This document shows positions 1 through 5,213 of a stretch of 7,676 nucleotides of DNA, piece by piece (position 1 is the first letter of the stretch; each line of letters begins with the position of its first letter). The translations under genes and the position numbers were made by a program. The stretch comes from Gemmatimonadales bacterium (GTDB taxonomy: Bacteria > Gemmatimonadota > Gemmatimonadetes > Gemmatimonadales > GWC2-71-9), in contig JAUVTI010000089.1 of NCBI GenBank assembly GCA_030601605.1, forward strand, positions 1 to 7,676, given 5' to 3'. The notes below the pieces were generated by a model, which saw only the letters and a list, made by a program, of their open reading frames with translations, searched no databases and had not been told where the DNA came from.

Positions 1-326
1 CGCGGGTAGTCCACGATCACCTTCACATGTCTCAGCGTAGAGCTCTGGGTCGTGGGCTTGACCGCGCGCGTGTATGGGCCCGCGCCGTCGTTCTCCCCCG
101 CCTTCTTCCCCCGCCCGGCAGCCTCCTCCGTCCGATCCTGTGGCGGCCGGGGGCGGCGCCGCTCCCTGTGCCCGCGCGCGATTGCCACCGCATTGGTCTT
201 GACCGCGGAGGTGGTGCGTGCAGCCGGCACCTCGCCGCTCGCCCGGGCAAGCGCCACGGCGCCCACCGAGAGGAGGATCAGCGCGATCATGACCGAGATC
301 AGCGTAAAGCCGCTCTCTTTTCTCAT
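1..326 (-). CDS. PilV-like minor pilin (prepilin-type N-terminal protein), 3' end cut by window
   Basis: This is a small membrane-anchored minor pilin of a type IV pilus or type II secretion-like machine. Only about 108 codons are in the window, and the frame stays open to base 1. The protein begins MRKESGFTLISVMIALILLS. That is a short basic leader, a class III prepilin peptidase site after Gly6, and a hydrophobic helix over residues 7-25. Position +5 of the mature protein is Ser rather than the usual Glu; Ser/Glu variation at this site is tolerated in minor pilins. After the helix comes TTSAVKTNAVAIARG, typical of PilV, and near the edge YTRAV followed by LRHVKVIVDYP, which matches the beta-strand end of PilV-like pilins. 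The stretch between (about residues 53-85) is unusually rich in Arg, Pro and Gly. The start ATG overlaps the stop of the upstream pseudopilin gene as ATGA, and AGGAGG lies 8-13 bases upstream, so translational coupling is likely. Confidence 0.85.
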   Translation of the reverse strand, partial: MRKESGFTLISVMIALILLSVGAVALARASGEVPAARTTSAVKTNAVAIARGHRERRRPRPPQDRTEEAAGRGKKAGENDGAGPYTRAVKPTTQSSTLRHVKVIVDYP

Positions 327-871
327 TGCCACACCCCTCCTCTGTAGACCCACAGCTTGACCGTTCCGGATCCGGTGACCGGCACCGCGGCCACTGCCTC
401 CGGATCGTCCCGGTGCGTGAAGTAGACGGCCCCCCGGGTCCCGAACGGTACGGTCACACCGCGGCCATTGAGCTCGACCCGGTTGGTGAGGAACGTGATC
501 GCGCCCGAGCCGGTGTCACCCGGCACTGCGCCGGCGCTGCCACGCCCGAAGTTCACGTCGGGAGAGAGGTCCCGCCGGCCGAAGCCGCGCAGGGCTTGAG
601 TCTCCACTTCCTTCTCGAGGATCTTGCCGTCACCGTCGTGGTCGGAGAATCCGATCCAAAAGTTGTTCTTGTCGTCGAACAACAGGCGAGAGTTGTTCCG
701 GGTCGACATCGCCCGGGTCCGGGCCAGCTCCAGGTCGCGCGAGAGCTGCGACGCCTGCGTCCTCACCCTGCGCGAGGTGCTCACCTTCATGAAGGGGATG
801 GCGATCGCCATCATCACCGAAGCGACGGTGATGGCTATCAGCATCTCGATGAGTGTGAATCCCTTGCGCAT
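323..871 (-). CDS. GspH/FimT family pseudopilin with EF-hand-like loop
   Basis: This is a 182-residue minor pseudopilin of the GspH/FimT family, which sits at the tip of type IV pili or type II secretion pseudopili after prepilin peptidase processing. It begins MRKGFTLIEMLIAI. That gives a two-residue basic leader plus Gly4 as the cleavage site, FTLIE with the canonical Glu at mature position 5, and a hydrophobic helix to about residue 28. The helix continues as RTQASQLSRDLELARTRAMS, the usual GspH/FimT amphipathic part. Next comes the beta segment LLFDDKNNFWIGFSDHDGDG, the family's 'W-x-V/G-F-x-D-x-(D/N)-G-(D/N)-G' pattern. Residues 77-88 (DHDGDGKILEKE) fit an EF-hand calcium loop at every ligand position. 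The C-terminus, VKLWVYRGGVWQ, resembles the family's final strand. The gene starts 92 bp after the PilX-like gene, with a GGGGA/GAG-rich weak ribosome site. The stop overlaps the next start as ATGA. Confidence 0.93.
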   Translation of the reverse strand: MRKGFTLIEMLIAITVASVMMAIAIPFMKVSTSRRVRTQASQLSRDLELARTRAMSTRNNSRLLFDDKNNFWIGFSDHDGDGKILEKEVETQALRGFGRRDLSPDVNFGRGSAGAVPGDTGSGAITFLTNRVELNGRGVTVPFGTRGAVYFTHRDDPEAVAAVPVTGSGTVKLWVYRGGVWQ

Positions 872-963
872 CTCTCGTCCCCTGTCAAAGCCCGCCCGTC
901 AATATGGGCCGCGGGCCCCCGGCCGCCAGCGCTCGCCGGCGTCCGAGGGCTCGGGTACGTCGT

Positions 964-3072
964 CTAGTATACCGGCCTGAAGGCCGTCCGGATCACCACG
1001 CCCACCACCGGCGTACCCGGCGGCAGGTTCGAGGGATCCTCGAACCGCGTGTCGAACTGCCAGTCACGCACCGGCGGCGAGTAGTACGTGCCGTTCCAGG
1101 GCCCGGTGGCACGCTGCGCCACGTCGAGCGACACCAGCGAGCCACGGTAGATGAACTGGATTCCGCCCCAGTCCTCCAGGAAGCGCGGGAAGTTCTCGAT
1201 CCCGCCGCCGTAGAAGTCGGCGTACCCGCCGGGGCACGGCGGCACCTCGTGGTCGCACGGCGTGGCCGAGTGTCCGGCCAGGATCGCCGCCCACATCTCG
1301 GTCTCCGTGGCGTTGAGCTTCTCGATCACCTGCACCTTGTGGTCCGCGTCCACCCACGCCGTGGACAGGATCGTGATCGCGTCACCCACCAGGGCCGACG
1401 GCTTCCACGCCAGGGCGTTGTAGTCGCCCCTCACGTAGAGCGGCCAGTCGGTCGCGATGCTCATCCGGTTGGGCAGGGTCGTACCGTTGATCACGCGCAC
1501 CGCCGGATCGAGCGTGTTGTCGTCTAGCTCGGCCTTGGCCGCGGCCGACCACGCGCCGATGTTGGCCGGCGTCTTGATCTCGACGTAGACGATCTCCGAG
1601 CTGCGGTCCGTCATGCCCGCGGCCCAAAGGCTGAGCCCGGCGATGTTGATGTTCAAGATGTCGCGCATGTTCTGCTCGCGGCCATCGTAGAACGCGGACC
1701 ACTCCCACTGGAATATGTCGCACAGGTCGTCGATGTTGGGCACCACCTTGCCGGTGGGCCGCGTCATCGTGATGTTGGGCCACGGCGTGGTGCCGTCCAG
1801 CAGTGACTGCAGGTTCCGCCAGATGGCCGAGCCGTCGAACGGCGAGCCGCCCTGATCGATGATCACGAGCTTGAAGTTCTCGATGTCGCTCGGGATCGTG
1901 ATGCTGAACGTGCACAGGCTGCCGACGTCGTACTCCTCGCCCGTCCAGAATTTCGCGTCCTTATCCATGTCCCACGCCTCGACGTGGAACTTGACGCCGG
2001 TCTTCCAGCCGCAGTCCTCGCCGATCTTGAACGTGACCTTAACCCCCGCCTCTACCTTCTGCAGCCCGACCACGCCGGGGTTACCGATCACCTCGTGCGG
2101 GGTCTTGGACCCGGCGCTGGCGCCGCACACGGCCTGACGCTGGGTCAGGTTCACCAGGTCCACGACCACGTACATGTCGGCCTTCCAGGCGTACTTGGCC
2201 CGCTTCTCCTCGTCCGTGTCACCGGCCTCGCGCGGCCGCATGACCTCTTCGGACCCCACGCCCGCCGGCAGCGGGATCTTGAGCGAGTCCACGCCATAGG
2301 CGTTCGTCTTCAGGCGGTTGTCGAAGTCCTGGTCGCTGCGCGCCCGGAAGGCGTTGAAGTCCGAGTGCGTGCGGCTGTCGAACAGCAGTTGCACCTCGTT
2401 GGCGTACGCGTCGTCGATATAGACGCCGTCGTACACGGTGTGGAAGTCCTTGCGGTCGTGGTACACCTCGTTGGGCGTCGTGATGGCGTCCTTGTACCAT
2501 GCATTCTTGGAGCTCAGGTAGATGTTCCCGTTCGCATGCACCCAGCCCGAGAAGGTCATCGACGGGCCGTTGGTGGCCTCGAGGTCCTTCTCGAAGAACA
2601 CGCCGAACTGGAAGATCGGAATCGCCTGGGCCTTGGCCGAGATCATGATGGCGCTCGAGTTGTCCACCGCGTCGCGCGCCTCGGAGTAGATCTCGACCTT
2701 CTGGGTCAGTGCGTACAGCCCGGCGAACGAGCCGTCCGTGATGGTCTCCACGATGGCGTCGCCGGTCTTGGTGACCGAGAAGCTGTCGAAGGAGAACCCC
2801 TCGAGAGTGGGCGGCAGCAGAGCCGCCAGCTCCTCGTCGGACAGGAACCCGTCCTCCATGTCCTGACCTAGCTGCCCCATGATGGCCTCGGTGGCCGCCT
2901 CGGCCGCGTAGAAGACCCGCGAGTTCCGGTAATCCATACTCGTGGTCCTCGTCGTCGTCACGGCGCCCAGCACCGCGGCGGCGAGCAGGACCGAGATGAG
3001 CAGCATGACCATCAGGGTCGCCTCCAGGGCGAACCCCCTCTGGTCGTCGCGCAATCGGTTGAGGAAAGTCAT
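964..3072 (-). CDS. PilX-like large minor pilin (702 aa, PilX N-terminal domain)
   Basis: This is a large pilus-assembly or minor pilin protein with a PilX-type N-terminus. The start is RLRDDQRGFALEATLMVMLL: a basic leader, a class III cleavage site after Gly13, and a transmembrane helix over about residues 17-38. It continues with SRVFYAAEAATEAIMGQL, the PilX helix motif (YxAEAA). Mature position 4, not 5, holds Glu. Residues 174-187 (FSGWVHANGNIYLS) resemble the repeated 'H-x-N-G-x-(L/I)-Y' motif of large PilX-like proteins. Later landmarks are LYVRGDYNAL (545-554), GDAITILSTAW (563-573), GGIENFPRFLEDW (623-635), YRGSLVSL (642-649), YSPPVRDWQFDTRF (664-677) and LPPGTP (683-688), a C-terminal pattern I associate with PilX-like proteins of this size. 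A DxDxDxxxxxxE acidic loop is at 368-379. Six cysteines (316, 354, 387, 451, 606, 613) could form disulfides outside the cell. GGAGG lies 7 bases upstream of the ATG. The protein is far longer than classical PilX. First gene of the operon, downstream of the riboswitch. Confidence 0.88.
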   Translation of the reverse strand: MTFLNRLRDDQRGFALEATLMVMLLISVLLAAAVLGAVTTTRTTSMDYRNSRVFYAAEAATEAIMGQLGQDMEDGFLSDEELAALLPPTLEGFSFDSFSVTKTGDAIVETITDGSFAGLYALTQKVEIYSEARDAVDNSSAIMISAKAQAIPIFQFGVFFEKDLEATNGPSMTFSGWVHANGNIYLSSKNAWYKDAITTPNEVYHDRKDFHTVYDGVYIDDAYANEVQLLFDSRTHSDFNAFRARSDQDFDNRLKTNAYGVDSLKIPLPAGVGSEEVMRPREAGDTDEEKRAKYAWKADMYVVVDLVNLTQRQAVCGASAGSKTPHEVIGNPGVVGLQKVEAGVKVTFKIGEDCGWKTGVKFHVEAWDMDKDAKFWTGEEYDVGSLCTFSITIPSDIENFKLVIIDQGGSPFDGSAIWRNLQSLLDGTTPWPNITMTRPTGKVVPNIDDLCDIFQWEWSAFYDGREQNMRDILNINIAGLSLWAAGMTDRSSEIVYVEIKTPANIGAWSAAAKAELDDNTLDPAVRVINGTTLPNRMSIATDWPLYVRGDYNALAWKPSALVGDAITILSTAWVDADHKVQVIEKLNATETEMWAAILAGHSATPCDHEVPPCPGGYADFYGGGIENFPRFLEDWGGIQFIYRGSLVSLDVAQRATGPWNGTYYSPPVRDWQFDTRFEDPSNLPPGTPVVGVVIRTAFRPVY

Positions 3073-3370
3073 CTTAGGTCCTCCACGCTACAGGAACACG
3101 ACCGCACGCGCGATCGCAAGCCGTCGGAGTATTGCCGGCCGGCACCTGCCGCCAGCGCATACCCGTATGATCCAAGTCTCAATCGCAGGCCGCCGCGGCG
3201 GCGTCCCAGACGCCACACATGGCCGCGCTGAATCCCCACGGGGCGTCGTCGCACCGATATAGTGCCGGATGGTGCCTCAGGAGAGCGATCTCGGCGAGGC
3301 GGTCGATGGACGCGGCGCTGGGAGAGACCCCAGCCATTTCCATACCTGTCGTGCCGTGAACACATCAGCA
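3073..3370 (-). other. Long leader between riboswitch aptamer and PilX-like gene; no sure gene
   Basis: This stretch of about 300 nt lies between the 3' end of the GEMM-I aptamer and the PilX-like start, so it must hold the expression platform if there is one. I see hairpins (for example GCTGGG/CCCAGC at 3317-3334) and two GC palindromes (3189-3202 and 3133-3144), but no hairpin followed by a U-run on the minus strand. A classical intrinsic attenuator is therefore not visible. Two short open frames exist. One runs from ATG 3365-3363 to TGA 3071-3069 (98 codons, very Arg-rich, poor codon bias) and is preceded by GGAGG inside the aptamer's 3' strand. The other runs from ATG 3343-3341 to TGA 3181-3179 (54 codons, better codon bias, weak ribosome site). 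Neither has a recognised product. Confidence 0.6.
3080..3084 (-). promoter_or_regulatory. Shine-Dalgarno site for the PilX-like gene
   Basis: GGAGG on the minus strand with a 7-base spacer to the ATG at 3072-3070. It fixes the start of the PilX-like gene and gives it translation initiation of its own, independent of any coupling to leader ORFs. Confidence 0.8.
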
Positions 3371-3476
3371 GTTGCCTCCGGCAGCCCGGCCGTCGTCTCC
3401 TGGCGATTCTCCGCCGAAGTACGACCCGTGGGCTTTGCGTCCCAGGGTTTCCCCTGGTTTGCTCTTATCGGGCAAC
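3371..3476 (-). promoter_or_regulatory. GEMM-I cyclic-dinucleotide riboswitch aptamer (c-di-GMP-I / cGAMP class)
   Basis: The minus strand carries the conserved core of the GEMM-I aptamer in the right order. GCAAACC is at 3462-3456. P2 is the stem CCAGGG/CCCTGG (3457-3442) closed by a GAAA tetraloop. The diagnostic GGGACGCAAAGCC lies within 3443-3431. CGGG leads into P3, built from GTCGT/ACGAC (3425-3421 with 3396-3392) and AGCCC/GGGCT (3434-3430 with 3387-3383). GCCGGGCTGCC closes at 3390-3380. A P1 stem GTTGCC/GGCAAC (3476-3471 with 3376-3371) closes the element. The bases equivalent to Vc2 A47 (3436) and C92 (3381), which contact the ligand, are conserved. The base equivalent to G20 is A (3463), as in GEMM-Ib RNAs that bind 3',3'-cGAMP. 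The P3 tetraloop receptor is not the standard sequence. Position upstream of a pilin operon fits the known use of this class in motility and pilus control. Confidence 0.93.
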
Positions 3477-3523
3477 GCACACTGGGCCAAAAGCGGACCC
3501 AGGTGCCCGCAACCACCAAGTAC

Positions 3524-3538
3524 GCAACTCGGATGCCA
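3524..3538 (-). promoter_or_regulatory. Candidate sigma-54 (-24/-12) promoter for the riboswitch-pilin operon
   Basis: On the minus strand TGGCA-N6-TTGC has the GG and GC doublets exactly 10 bases apart, as RpoN promoters require. The match covers TGGCA and TTGC of the consensus TGGCAC-N5-TTGCW. A start site about 12 bases downstream would fall near 3512, some 35 nt before the aptamer P1 stem, which is a sensible leader. No comparable -35/-10 pair for a housekeeping sigma is visible between 3477 and 3620 on this strand. Pilin promoters in several phyla use sigma-54. RpoN presence in this genome is not shown by the window. Confidence 0.45.
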
Positions 3539-3601
3539 CCAATCCCCTCCCGAGCCACGTCCTTGACACACACGAACTTACGAATCGGGACCGGAAACCG
3601 C

Positions 3602-3617
3602 TGTGAACAGCGTCACA
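3602..3617. promoter_or_regulatory. Perfect CRP-like palindrome (TGTGA-N6-TCACA)
   Basis: The sequence TGTGA-ACAGCG-TCACA matches the CRP/FNR-family core consensus at all ten defined bases. It includes a second nested dyad CGCTGT-GA-ACAGCG at 3599-3612. Its centre is about 97 bp upstream of the inferred sigma-54 start near 3512, an upstream-activator distance. As a palindrome it could serve either strand. The binding protein is unknown. Confidence 0.5.
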
Positions 3618-3905
3618 TTCGGCTTCCTGTCACTATGCCATAGCCGGCGGCGAATTGCGGTCCCGGCCCAGCCCTGGGACCGGCCTCTCGCCTACCTGAA
3701 CATTGCCGGATTTGGGCCTCCGCTGCAAGTGAATACGTCACACCCAATGCAACCTTTTGGCTCCCGGACGGGTCTATTCTGTGGGACCGGCGAAGCGAAA
3801 GACCTGCGGTGTGTCGGGCACCCTGCCGCCCGGCAGGGACACTCGCCTTGAGGGGGGCGAGGGGGATCACACAGCCCGGCCCGGCACGCCGCAGATATAG
3901 TCGAG
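3618..3905. other. Non-coding stretch with clustered hairpins
   Basis: I find no credible protein or known RNA gene here. The frames that stay open have poor codon bias and no recognisable motifs. Base composition is visibly less GC-rich than in the genes. Inverted repeats are dense: CTATG-C-CATAG (3633-3643), CGGTCCC/GGGACCG (3658-3664 with 3676-3682), CCCTGCCG/CGGCAGGG (3821-3838) and CTCGCC/GGCGAG (3842-3861). The octamer GGGACCGG occurs at 3676 and 3783, and also just outside at 3587. The stretch ends at a plus-strand terminator, so a plus-strand small RNA is possible but unproven. Confidence 0.4.
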
Positions 3906-3938
3906 CGGGGAGTGGCTCAGGCCGCTCCCCGTTCTTTT
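3906..3938 (+). terminator. Intrinsic terminator hairpin with T-run, plus-strand orientation
   Basis: An 11-bp stem pairs 3906-3916 (CGGGGAGTGGC) with 3921-3931 (GCCGCTCCCCG) with one G-T wobble and a TCAG loop, followed by TTCTTTT at 3932-3938. The T-run serves plus-strand transcripts. Read on the minus strand the hairpin lies about 20 bases after the amidohydrolase stop but is followed by CTCGACTATA with no T-run. It may still help end the amidohydrolase transcript in a GC-rich organism. Confidence 0.75.
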
Positions 3939-3959
3939 AACAACCTGTCAGTCAACAGC

Positions 3960-5213
3960 TTACGTACCAGGACCCGGCTCCGGATGGGCCCGCTGCCCCG
4001 CCACCCACGTGGCGAGGCAGTCCTCCCGGTGCTCGAGCACCAACCCGGCCACCTCGCCAGCGTCCCGGGTTCCGCTCGCCTCGAGCGGAAGCACGCAGAA
4101 GTCGGCCCACTTGCCGGCCTCCAGCGAGCCCACCTCGGCCTCCATTCCCAGAGCCCGGGCGCCCCCCAGCGTGGCGAGCCGCACGGCCTCCTCGGCCGAG
4201 AGGCCGGCCAGCTCCCGCGCCGCGCGGGCCTCGGCGAGCAGGTCCAGATCCGGCACGCTGGCAGCCGAGTCGGTCCCCAGCCCCACCCGGACGCCTGCGC
4301 CCAGCAGCTCCGCCAGCGGGAGGCCACCGTGACCGTGGCGCCGGTTGGAGCGGGGGCACGCCGCCACTGCCGTGTCGGTCTCCGCCAGGAGCGCCACGTC
4401 CTCCGGGTCCGCCTGCACCGCGTGGATGGCGAGCAGGTCGGGGCCCAGCACTCCGGCGACCTCCGCATACGCCAGCGGCGACCGGGCAGGGCGCGGCAGC
4501 GGAATGCCGCGCTCGCGCCAGTTGTCGGCAAAGGCCCCGCGCCCCGCCGTCACGAACTCCACCTCGGCCGATGACTCGGCCAGGTGCATGGCCAGCGGGA
4601 GCCCCCGCTCCAGCGCGTACCCCACGGCCTGTGCCAGCAGCTCCGGGCCCACCGTGTAGGGAGCGTGCGGGGAGACGCCGATAGCCACGCCGGCAGGCGC
4701 CTGCTCGAGCAGGCGGTCCACCGACTTGATCACTTCGGCAAAGGCCCGTGCGGTCCCGCGCCGGTCGGGCCCGAGCGCCTCCTGGTAGTAGACGCCCCGT
4801 CCTCCCAGCTCGGCAAACGCCTCGACCGTCGCCCCACTCGTCCCCGTGTCGGCCACCGTGGTCACCCCGAAGCTCCAGCACTCCCTCAGCCCCGCCCGCG
4901 CTCCCTCGAGGTAGTCGTCGGCGCCGGCGGTCTCGCGCGCGCGCCGCATGTGCTGGATCCAGGAGAAGAAGTCGGCCTCCTCGACCTGCCCCCGAAGGCC
5001 GTGCAGTTCCAGATGGGTGTGGGCATTGATCAAGCCGGGCAGAAGCAGCGCGTCGGGGTAGTCCACCGCGCGCGCGCCCTCGGGACGGGGGACTGCTTCG
5101 TCCGCACCCACGGCCGCTATGCGCCCCGCGGCGTCCACCAGCACGGCGCCGCGCTCGATGGGCGCAGACGTGATGGGCCAGACGAGCCTCGCGGTGGCCC
5201 GCAGCAGACTCAG
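3960..5213 (-). CDS. Metal-dependent amidohydrolase / deaminase (cytosine deaminase-like, possibly MqnX), probable CTG start
   Basis: A 417-residue cytosolic hydrolase of the amidohydrolase superfamily, TRZ/ATZ-SsnA-like deaminase branch. Counting from the CTG start, the metal motif HTH is at 65-67 in LPGLINAHTHLELHGLRG. SPHAPYT follows with His183, then MHLAES with His210 and Glu213 (metal ligand and likely proton shuttle), AIHAVQ with His264, CPRSN (286-290) and GLGTDSAAS with the catalytic Asp315. These residues match hydrolytic deaminases of aminated ring substrates. The CPRSN and GTDS context resembles aminodeoxyfutalosine deaminase (MqnX, futalosine menaquinone pathway), but substrate cannot be fixed from sequence. 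No ATG, GTG or TTG lies in frame near the expected N-terminus. The in-frame ATG at 5321 would overlap the PBP gene by about 110 bases. CTG at 5213-5211 has GGGAGG six bases upstream and overlaps the PBP stop as CTGA. The gene is probably cotranscribed with the PBP. Confidence 0.9.
   Translation of the reverse strand: MSLLRATARLVWPITSAPIERGAVLVDAAGRIAAVGADEAVPRPEGARAVDYPDALLLPGLINAHTHLELHGLRGQVEEADFFSWIQHMRRARETAGADDYLEGARAGLRECWSFGVTTVADTGTSGATVEAFAELGGRGVYYQEALGPDRRGTARAFAEVIKSVDRLLEQAPAGVAIGVSPHAPYTVGPELLAQAVGYALERGLPLAMHLAESSAEVEFVTAGRGAFADNWRERGIPLPRPARSPLAYAEVAGVLGPDLLAIHAVQADPEDVALLAETDTAVAACPRSNRRHGHGGLPLAELLGAGVRVGLGTDSAASVPDLDLLAEARAARELAGLSAEEAVRLATLGGARALGMEAEVGSLEAGKWADFCVLPLEASGTRDAGEVAGLVLEHREDCLATWVAGQRAHPEPGPGT

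Noticed and set aside
906..927. GC-rich hairpin between the PilX-like and FimT genes as a terminator
   Set aside because: No T-run follows and the genes are close and co-oriented, so an operon is more likely.
3133..3144. Perfect 12-base palindrome TGCCGGCCGGCA in the pilin leader
   Set aside because: It is short, GC-only in its core and has no partner site, which is not enough to claim a binding site.
3189..3202. Perfect 14-base palindrome GCCGCCGCGGCGGC
   Set aside because: Simple GCC/GGC repetition is common in GC-rich DNA and no T-run follows it, so I do not call a terminator or operator.
3563..3568. Perfect TTGACA on the plus strand as a -35 box
   Set aside because: No -10-like hexamer lies 15-19 bases downstream (the sequence there is CGGGACCGG).
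3277..3573. Minus-strand frame of 98 codons with a helix-turn-helix-like phrase (FTARQVWKWLG)
   Set aside because: It runs through the riboswitch aptamer, whose sequence is constrained by RNA structure. The rest has no domain features and poor codon bias.
3801..3808. AGACCTGC resembling part of a cobalamin-riboswitch B12 box
   Set aside because: Only the short core matches; the flanking conserved blocks of that riboswitch are absent.
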